Shown one piece after another: positions 1 through 10,900 of a stretch of DNA of 64,000 nucleotides; position 1 is the stretch's first letter; every line of letters starts with the position of its first letter. The notes beneath the pieces are model-generated. The model was not told where the DNA came from, ran no database searches, and saw only the letters and a list, made by a program, of their open reading frames with translations. The stretch lies in the NCBI GenBank assembly GCA_947623455.1, contig OX392530.1, forward strand, positions 28,861,405-28,925,404, read 5' to 3'. A program made the translations under genes and the position numbers. Source of the DNA: Mimachlamys varia. Lineage: Eukaryota > Mollusca > Bivalvia > Pectinida > Pectinidae.

Positions 1-867
1 AAATATGATATATATGAAAACGTAAATACAAATAAAAAGCATTACCTGCTTGAACCAAATTAGATATTTATCATAAGAACTGTTTTGTTAGCACTTCGAT
101 TGATATCTAAATCAATGCATTGTGTAGCAACTTTAGTGATCAATATGACACACGTTATTCTTAGCGAATCTTTGTTCAGAATGTGACATTGCAGAAATGT
201 CACAGTCATTGCAACAATTATACGTTATTTCATACCGCTTCAATATATTTTAATGTGGTCGAGTTCGGATTGAACTTTTATTAATATCTTTTATGATTAT
301 TTAATGGTTTTTCAGTGTAGCGTTGCTTTCGTGTGGACGTAAATCAATACATCATTTAACCATACAGGAATCAGCTAAAGGGAAAGCAAAATGTAACATC
401 ATCATAATGGTTCATATTTTTTCCTTTACGAAAGACAACTATCAGAAGTACAATTCCTTGTGTAACATAACGTTTTGCCTCAGCCTAATGTGATGACCTT
501 TGTCATAAATTTGGTCACATCATTATCAAATAATCAATTTTCCACTGTTTGTATGCAGAATGCGGTTTTCTGATTGGTTTAGATTTTCTGTTCATGCCTC
601 TTTGAAAAACAAATCCGAAATTGGCATGAAAGCTGTGACGTCACAATGCGCAATTGACGTTGCGTATTGATTTGTAAAAAAAAAAAACGTTGTTAGATCA
701 GTCAAATTGTACATAAACATGTTTTAATTGAAAAATAAATTTCAAAAATTAAGTATTAGCATTGATGTCAATTATTTTTTTGGTCTCATAGGGGTATGAA
801 AGAAATTTTGTAAGAATCCGCTACGTTTCTCGGAATATGAGTTGCTTTAAATGATACGTTTTGTTTC

Positions 868-1045
868 AGTCATGCAAGGACAAATAATCTCACAAGGACC
901 ATTTTGTAGAGTCTTTAGAAGATGTCTGGTTGATGATGTCAACCACAGCCTGATTGTCAGAGTGAAAAAGAACCGACTTGCAACAGAATCACCTCACATT
1001 TCTGCAGCAATGATTATGGGGAAAACGTCCATAAATGAGTTAAGG
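868..1045 (-). pseudogene. Decayed retroelement RNase H fragment, DIRS-like
   Basis: Read on the minus strand with two breaks, this stretch gives a short RNase H-like segment. It has a block reading FHSDNQAVVDIINQTSSKD, then after a frame break MVLVRLFVLA, and upstream FPIIIAAEM followed by a stop. A DNQA(V/L)V block followed by an MVLVR block is typical of RNase H in tyrosine-recombinase (DIRS-type) retroelements. An internal TGA and a frameshift show it is dead. It lies beyond the last visible exon of gene A, probably in an intron. The plus-strand 91-codon frame here is its antisense shadow. The DIRS assignment is from family memory; other LTR elements carry a similar RNase H. Confidence 0.5.
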
Positions 1046-1711
1046 TCTGTCATGCCACACTATCAAGGTGCCAAAAAACCATTTCCCTACAAAAACACCA
1101 CTGAAACAAGAATTACATTTCCCTGACTCAATTTCACACTTCCAAAAAAACTAATGACCGTACACAAGCAACTTTTGAGGTGAAGTAACACAAAACAAAT
1201 CGTTTTCAAAACCGACAAATTCCGATATATATATATTTATTTTTTGGTTCCTCTTTTTTCCTTTTTTTTCCAGTTTTCTACGTTTCTTTTGTAATCGTAT
1301 TAAGATAGCTATTAGAAAGCTCACAATTACAAAGATCTATAAAATCCTTATATGATAATTTTTTTTTTTTTTCATAAAAGAATTATTGGGTTATCGTTCA
1401 TCTAGGCACAAATCAGTCCAAGTGTCCGTTTTACAGAAGGCTATCATTGGGAAAATATATTTTCATAAACGTATAAATAATGATCAGGGGTAAAAACACA
1501 TTTGCATACAGGGTACTTTGCGTGATAAACATACGTACAAATAGACGAAGCTATTTTATTTGTGTATGGATCCAGTGTTCTGCATATCAGTCGAATTCAA
1601 GGCATAAGTTGATAAGCTTGTACAGTCTTATACAGCATACACTAAATGTTAATATGGGTCTGATCATTCATGTAACATATAATGTAAATGTCGTCCATAT
1701 AGGATACTTAC

Positions 1712-1975
1712 CTAAAACTTGAACATCACACAGTTCAACAACGGCTTCAGTTGGCGCATACTTCATGTGAGGTTCAGGTGAAGTGTCATACTGCGATCTG
1801 TTGTTATATACAATCACATATCGACCGTTTACAGAACAGGGATGCGACTGGATGTACGACAGAGATGTAATGGCGGAAGTTGGTTCGTCGTGGAAACACA
1901 AGTGTGCTTGTGAAAATGTGTCAGTACTGGACACATTAGATACATAGAGATAATATCCACGTAAAATACTCTTGT
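1712..1975 (-). CDS. Gene A exon 7: second half of the second FTP domain
   Basis: 264 bp, phase 1-1. It opens with RGYYLYVSN, carries HLCFHDE and CSVNGRYVIVYNN, and closes with VELCDVQVLG, the usual end of an FTP domain. The acceptor is a pyrimidine-rich tract ending in cag, and the donor is a perfect gtaagt. It pairs with exon 6 and parallels exon 3. Confidence 0.85.
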
Positions 1976-4900
1976 CTGAAATAAAGGAAATATTCAATTA
2001 TACAGATAAGCAATCTAACAAGGCAAAGTAATATGGGTAGTATACAGTACTATAATGATCACAGAACAATAGCCATCATTGTGGTATTTAGATTTCGCAA
2101 TTAAGAGTATAAGAACCCCATGGTCGAACGCGACATGGTAACATTGGAAGTTATGCTACAGACACACGTTAGTGTAACATGTAAACACACAGCTATACAT
2201 TGTAGCTACAGTACAAATATTAAGACAAGCCATTTCAGGCATACCTCCTTAAAGGTACACTTAGTGTATTTGCATATTAAGAAGGGCAGGTTGACTTGTA
2301 TATCATAAAGTACTGGACAAAGTGGCATGCAAACATAACTGAACATATGGCGAATGATATAACCATATTAAAAAACGAAGTAATTTAGAGGCCCAATATA
2401 CGTAACTTCAGGAAATTTTTCGCGATTCTGACAAATCCAGTTGATAACCATGCAAAAATATGCCTAAAACGATGTAAGCCTGAGCGGTGAATATTGCTGA
2501 TATCAGTTAATCGTAACTAAATCTATAGATATATAAAGTTATTAAGCTTGATTTTCCCTTCAAGTTGTGCCGAAACTTGCAAAGGGCCTTTAACTCTTTC
2601 CGTACTTTGTGTTCTTTCCGGATGCCGTACCGGAAGTAGTTATTAGGCTCGCCCCCAGAAGTTTAAACAAAATGGAAGACTACATGTGCCTTTTTTATGT
2701 GTTGTTTTTTTCATATAAAAACTCAAAGGTTAGTGTTATCTTTGTACATAATTAAGAACTATTTAACTAAATAAGATCTAGATGTCAGATTGAACACTCT
2801 GAAACGTCCTATACACTGATATCTGAAATGCAAATGTAGCAAGGCCGCCATATTGTTTTCATTAACAACATTTTGAGATATTATCACCTATTGCTCTAAC
2901 GCAAAAACATGTAACCCAAACGAAATAAAAACGAATTTGTCAACAAAAATGTTTGATTCAAAAGTTTCGACCACCTTTTATTTGTCATTGCATCAGATGA
3001 TTGTTTATGTCGATTGATGGTTTCAACAAATCAACACTTCAATAACGTCAACTAAGCTTGTCGACTAAAGTCGACAGCGGGGAAGAGGGAGCTATAAATC
3101 ATGTCGACTATAGTCGACAACGGGGAAGAGGGAGCACATTTTTATGTCGACTATAGTCGACAACGGTACTGAAAGAGTTAAAGTCACCGACAAATTGTAA
3201 GAAATTTTACTCGGTTACTTACGACATTGTGTAAACACTAAATTGATAGTATTTATCCTGTAGGTACTTCCTAGATCCACTTTCCACCATGCTTGGGTCC
3301 ATGCCCTTGGATACGTGTGGGAACAACTACCTTCTCCGGGGAGCCCGTCTATTGCGTTTTCGTTGTCATTTCCACCAAAATCATTGACAGAACTTTGCCA
3401 TGATGTTTTCATCCAAGCTACATCATCTAAAAGGCATTTGATTAGTATTCACATTAGGTGCAAAGACATTTTTATTATAATGATTAATGTCATTCCGTTA
3501 GCTTTGCTTAAAGTGTTCCCATTATAGGATATGTATCATAGCAATAAGAAGATGAAAATATTGTGTGTATAGACTAATCATTTCCATTTTTATACATTTA
3601 CATTCTGATTGTTTCTTCTCTATATGAACATACCATCTGAAAACAACAAACACTAGCCTATGAATACATCATGAATACATCCATTCATGTATACGTGGTC
3701 TATCATATCATTTTACTATAATTCTATCGTGTTTTTCTGTATACGTTTGGGTTTTGTTTTTACAGAGTACAATTTCAGAAATAAGATTAAAGTAAAAATA
3801 TAACACACTATATAGTGTACCTGTTCTTGAAATTCACAAAATCGATAGAAGAATTTGACATTTTGATTTTTTTCATATACATACATGTAATTGCATTTTT
3901 AAATACTGGTTATTTCAACAATTTGCTTGAAAATAGGAAAGCAATCGACTTATTATGTAAGAAAAAAATCCTTTTGATTCAAAGACACATGTAATAATGA
4001 AAGCATAAACAACACAAAATACCTGACGGTTATTTAGATATCATTTGCATAGAATTGAATATCCTGAAATTTGACAGGTACAGTTAGATCCTTACTTGCG
4101 GCAGTGTAACAGCTGGGTCCTTTCCAACCTGCCTCACATCCCGCTTCTTCACAGATCCCAGTACTAGAGTTACAGTGACCTTTTTTACAGTGACAGGTGA
4201 ACTTGCAATTGGCTCCAAAACGGCCAGGCTTGCAAGCCAGTATTTCTACCAATCAAATTAATCAAATTTATATTTGTTTTCTATTTTATTTTTTTTTTCT
4301 AAATAAAAAACAATTCAAAATACAAACAACTTGTTGATATTGGATTCATTTGGTATAAAAATCAATGTATGGTTTATTTATACACTAGTTTTTTGTATTC
4401 ACTTCACGTATCAGGTAAAGAGCACGTCTATTGTTGCTATTTAATAAAGGGTAACGAACTAATTTCATCAGTGTAGACAAACTGGTGCTGTCAAATTTTA
4501 GGAGCAATCTGCTCCTTTGTCAAGACACAAAGAGACACAAAATAATTACATTACATAAAAAACAATATTAAAAGTATACGAAAAAATGGTTTTGGTAATT
4601 GTAAAACATTACGCCATTCGGCTTGTGTTAGCCGAAAGCAGAATTTAGTATAACGATATCATCATTCCAAGTTTGTAGCGGTTAACATTACCCGAGCAAC
4701 TTGCCCCCGTCCATCCACTCTGACATACACAAACGTCACACTGTCCAGTATCTGGGTCACATCCACCCGTCCTACAGTGACACTCGCTGTTACAATCGGG
4801 TCCAAAGTGGTTCATGGGGCATCCTATTGATAAAATGTCCAAAATTAAATATGAATGATTTACATATAACATGATTTGATTAATGCGTTGCTTATATAGG

Positions 4901-7900
4901 TCCTCTCCATACGGGTACAACAATTAATTACATACGTTTTACATATTTATTATATTAACACCTTAATTGGATAAAGGAGAAAAGTGGATACATTTTGTAT
5001 ATTAGTGTCGTTTCCCTTTCCTTTGAGTAATAAACAGGTTTGCTAGAAAGATTTTATAGCAACAGTTGATTACAGTTGTTACAGACTGTACATACTAGTA
5101 ATTAAAAAATGCATATAAACTTCTTGGTGGACCTAACATCATGATCATCAAAACGATTCCATTGGATTCATTTAAAATGGAAGGTACACAATTTTCAATT
5201 ATTCTACATTTTTAACCATTTTCATATATAAATGTATATATATATAGACTATACAGTCGACATTACGTACTAGACTCTCTCTCTCTCTCTCTCTTTATAT
5301 ATAAATAAACACAAAACACGAACACTTCTTTTCACTAGCGCTTTCGCCCATCTTGGGGCTCTTCAGGCGCCTAAAGTTGGGCGAAAGCGCTAGCGAAAAG
5401 TAGTCTTCGTGTTTTGGTTTTATATTTATTCATACCGTCACGTGGAAATTTAGATTTTAAATTTCTTTGCTGTTTTAAACATGTATATCTATATATAAAA
5501 ATTGAAATAAACACATATTTGCCGTTTTCAATCCATCAAATGGAGGTCTTCATAGTGTTTATTTAAACTTAATTAGGTAGGTGGTCATTCATGTAATAAC
5601 TAGGACGACATAAAACAAAGAAATGTTGCGTGGAAATACAGTTCACACTTAATATATTTACAACTCTCCCTTCTTGAACTTACTAAACTGAAATGAATAA
5701 GCGTATATGCAGTGAAAAAAGGATCGGCGAATTAATATTTGTTCAAATAAGGCACCGTTCAAGCTTCAGAACAATAATTATTTGCTGACGGCAATGGTTT
5801 GGTCCTTCACAATTTTGAAACATGGAACATGTATCGGATCCATTTCGTCTGATTATGCAATAAATGGTTTCTGGCAAACTTTTGATTCCAATGATGCGCA
5901 AGCGAAATGTTTTGACGGTAACTCAAACATGGTGGCCCCCTGCAATTGTGACGTCCGATGTTTGACCGTTTATCAACCAGATTACATTATGTGTGTACAT
6001 AACGAACGTTATAAATGGATAAATATATTAGAAGTGATAGTAAACTGATTTAATACCTTTAAAATGATGTTATGAAGAAACATGGTGTTGTCCACTGTGT
6101 ACAGAGTATTTTCTAAACCTACCAATGTATCGATGAAGATTCAGTGGAACTATATTATCTTAGCAACCTTGAGCACGGCCATCATAGTAACTATCATAGC
6201 AACCATCTTCGATTTCCTTATTTTCGTGTAACACTTGGCATTTTATAATGATGTAAATGTAAGTATTTTACCTCATTTTGACTTCGGATATGGTAGTTTT
6301 TCACTGTTTTATATTCTGTATTTACTATTATTTAAATTAATTCTAAACCCTTTTTGTTACAGTGCCCGCAGTTGGTAACGAACAGATTGTTCCTTCAATC
6401 AGTTGTCTTTACTATTTTGAATTATTGATTTCATGACGTTGCTCTTGAATTGCCTCAACACCAGACATTTATTGAAATACATTAATGTATCTTAGAAAAT
6501 GGAATGGAAAGATCATCCGGCATTTTTTAAACTACATATTTCAGTCCTTCTGTGCCTTCCATTTTCCCTTTGGGGTGGGGGTAAACTTTATTACACTTTA
6601 TAAAGGGACTTTGTGGTACATATGTATATTTTCAGTAGTAAATCAGTATTACTATTTTGTTTATCTGTTGGTGACATGGCACGTATTGAATTACACTGTG
6701 TTTACAAAAAAAACAGAGAATACCAAAGCGTCATTGACTCAACAAAAACATATTCCGAACTCAAATTTGGTTAAAGTAGAGGCAGAGTATCAACAAAAGA
6801 AAGATTTACATGGAGACACTCGTAAAAGTACAAGATGTTCCAGAAGAGTAAGCGTCTTCTGCTTCATTGACGACATTTTTTTAAATGAAAGTATGCTTCC
6901 AGCACCTCTGATATAACCAGACCCTTGACAGCTACACCCTTGGTCCTCTAATGCCGAATAAATGCTTTCCCAGAGGCAAGCTATTTTATACCATTTTACT
7001 TAAATAAGTACTATACAATATATCACTTGTAGTTAAACGGTTAAACCTTAAAATATTAACAAAATGGCAAAAAAAACATGATTACCCTACCGCCAATCAT
7101 GTTTTGTGTGTACGTTGTTTTGGAAATGAAAGTTTGTCTGGGGTAGTTTATACAAGCCGTAATGCTTTTCTACTTCGAAGAGAACCAAAATCATTTCATG
7201 ATTTCATATGACACTGTTCTCCGTCATTACTTAAAAGTTGACTTGGTATGTACAAGCTTATGGACTTTACTGAGTGACAATTGTGCAACATGGAAGGACA
7301 TTGTGCGTTAACGAATATTCGGAAAGGCAAAGTAAATGTATTTAGCAGACTAAGTTGATGATACAGGAAACATACACAGTTTAGCGGACATTTTATTTTA
7401 GCGAGTTCGACACTGAAGGCATGCAGCTAAGTGAAGATTGCTCTTAAAACGGTTACTGTGTATTGCTTTATACAGCAGGTAATTTAGGGACACAAATTCA
7501 TCGTTGCGCTTTTTTGTTTAAATTCGGTTATGCACTAAACTTCGAGTGCGCAAAAATAAGTGTAATTACAGTTTATATTATCACTTAAGTTGATAAAATA
7601 GTGCGATAACTGTTGAATATTAAGTTTTAAAAAGCCTTTTATTTACGAATGAGCAAATACATATTTAACATCATATATTATCTTTACTATCAGAATAAGC
7701 CAGGAATTCATATATAAGCTAGAGTTATGAACGAAAATAAATTCCTAAAAAAAACACTTTATAAATATACGAGTTTTAGAAAAAAAGAATATTCGCTTTC
7801 AAGGAACATGTACTCTCTCTGCTTCTTAGTTTGCTATTTCCTAATAACAAAATGAGAAAATATCGGTCAAACAACTCTGAAATTAAAAAAGTATGATGAT

Positions 7901-10900
7901 ATTTACCGAATACCTGGACTTCACACAGCTCTATGTATGCCTCTGTAGTCGAGTAATACCTATTGTAATCTTGAGGTATAAATCCCGCTGGTCTTTTATT
8001 GTAGATGATGACGTATCTACTGTTGAAAGGACAGCTCTTTGATTGGTTGTATGTCGGGAGTCTAGGGCCGTCGTCATGGTAACACAGCTGTCCCAGACTC
8101 GCATTAAAAGCATCATTCATTTGTGCCATATATGTATTGTTTGTGACGTAGATGTAATAGCCTGAAAGTCTATATGTATCTGTATAATATAGAAATAGTG
8201 TAAAAATACAAATATCTTAAGTGACATAAATAGATATTTTTCTTGAGTTAAGGAGATTAAATTCTAAGAGCAAATCAAACTTATTATACCGTATAAATCA
8301 TTTTCTGTAATTATGGTGGAAAACGCCATTCCTAGATTTTTCTTTTAATTAACTCATATACATATTGTAATTGTAAATCAAATCAAATCAAGACATGGAA
8401 CTCACTGCAACTTTAGGTGTTGAGCACATATCATATGATACATGTATCTATAATATACGATTTTCAATATCAGTATATTGTACTTATACGATTTAGCAAA
8501 TTAAGTGTGTCCTGCAACTTTTAAATCAATTTAGTTTGAGAGTTATTCGAAATTACTAATTTTGAGATGTTTCTAGAACTCAAAACTCAGTAAATTTCAG
8601 CTCAAAACATCAATTAAAAAGCAAGATATTGAGGAAATAAAATATGTTTCACTTGAAAATCACCTTTAAAAACACATGAATTAATTATTTTATTATTTTA
8701 TTAATTCCTGTTTAGATTAGGGCTGGTTTTGAAAACGAAACATTATATTATAATTTACCCTACCCCTTTTGGTACCCCAAAAACCCACTTTCGGTTAAAC
8801 TTTTACCTTAGTTATTACATTTGTAATATAATACGACATTCTTAAACATATTAAGGAGGTAAACATCCTAATTTAAATACCGGGGCCATTGTTGACATCG
8901 CGACATATCACGGTTTAGAACGAATTTGATACCCCGTTTTTTCAAATACCAGGTACACAAATAGGAAGCTACGTCACCACAAAACGAGAATCAAAACTTG
9001 TGTATTACGTAGGGTCGAGCCTCATTAAAAGGAACTAAAGACACGCATCCTTTCTCCTTATAAGTACATGTAGTTCTACATTAGCCTTTCCCTCGCACAT
9101 ATTTTTCGTTAAAATTCAAAGCACTGGACGTACTGAAGGCGGTGTTACTCGGATGTTTGGACATGGTAAAAAAATGGAATGCGAAGGTGCATTTTTTTAA
9201 TGTAAATTGACTGTAACCAATTCTCAGCTAGGGTCCTGTGTTTTTGCGCCATCACTATTATTTGCAGTTTCTACGATTTAGATCAAAGGGACAGTAATAA
9301 GTATAATGAAGAAAAGTATAACTGTGGCTTAGTTGTCGGACATCGTTACCGGAATTCATATTTCCGTACACGTCGTAAGGTGAACGCACAGAGACGAATA
9401 TTTCAGACTCTGTGTCATTCCATAGTTTTGTGTCCGCCAACTACGGAAAAGAGATAAGGTACATATATGTAATGCAATTACTGAAAACAACATTTTTGTA
9501 AAGTTCGCATAATTTTAAAATTAAAGTTTCAGGTATATATATAGTCCAGTCAATTTATGTAAACCTCAAACTAATTGCAAGGGTAGTCGGGTGGTGCAAT
9601 GGATAGCGCAATTGCCTTTCACCAAGGCGGCCGGGGTTCGATTCCCCGATCGGACGTGAAAAGTTATGGGGTCACCTGCCCGACCAAGTGGGTTTTCTCC
9701 GGGTACTCCGGTTTTCTCCCACAATAAGACCCCTCGCGGGCTAACATCCGGGCCAACAAGAGTGATTAATATGAGTTCGATAACTTGTTTCATAATTGTT
9801 GTAAAATAAATAAAGTTTATATAAACTAATTGCAACAGAATATAACAGACTTTTTGCTTGAACCATCTACAGTGAACTTTCACCTAAAAGGTAATATTTT
9901 TGTAAACTAATTTGATGAAACGTTGAATTTTCTCGTTAACTTCATTAAAAAAAATTATTGTAAATCATAATGGTGAAACTTTCTATTCGTGTATTTCTAC
10001 TTTCTAAAATTTATTTCCGGCGATTCTCAGATCAAACATGATAGGGAATCTTTCTTTCCAGTCTTTCATTCATCTCACCGCAAATTTAGGCACATATATT
10101 GATTTATTCTGAATCAGGATATGATTAACGTTTAATCAAAGATAAATATCTTAAGTAATATCCTTTCTGAGAATCGAACTGGAAGTATTGGTAAATTCAT
10201 TGTTTGGTACCGATGAATGAGCAAACCATTTGTGTCTGAGGCTTTCCAGTTTGTGTATTATGGTAAACTCCCGAGAATATCGAAGCTATGACGTCAGAAC
10301 CGATCAGAAGTATTCTACTATCGTTTCTAATATTTCCAAATATAGCCACAGACGGGATATTTTACAGTATTTACTTCCGACTACCGATCGAAAATTACAA
10401 TTTTGTCACGAACAACAATGAGGGCCATTTTTATCAACACGACCTTTGTTGCGATTAGCAGCCAAAGTTTTTTTTTTACCAGATGTGAGGTTTCAACAAT
10501 CACAATCGCTGCTTTATATATATCAAAGTCTGTGGTTTGAAGCGAACTTTTATACCTGTATTGTACGTTAGCCATATTGGATGGGCTTTTCACTCACCAG
10601 AGGATGTAAACCAGTCTTCCTTATATGGTCATTTTGACTTCCTTATATGGGCATTCAGCATGATTATATAATGTTCGTTTGAAAACGTTCAACTTGAACG
10701 GAGTTAGATTAAATTATATGTAAAGTTTATGTAAGGTTCGTGTAAGAAGTGTTCGACATGTCCGTATTTACCCAAAAGTCACACAGTATTCTGATCGAAG
10801 CACCAGACACTGTTAAAGTTGTCTGCCTTATTTACAGTAATTACGGAGATTACCGCTAGGTGTCTCAAACGCAGTATATCCGGTTTGTAACTAATCGCTA

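Noticed and set aside
5782..6048. 88-codon plus-strand frame with several cysteines
   Set aside because: Cysteine spacing fits no EGF or FTP pattern and no splice sites in the expected phase flank it.
6485..6916. 143-codon plus-strand frame
   Set aside because: No domain, biased composition, and it lies in an intron of gene A on the opposite strand; possibly repeat-derived.
9581..9655. Functional tRNA-Glu gene
   Set aside because: The tRNA-like head is fused to a SINE body and flanked by target duplications, and its acceptor stem does not close properly.
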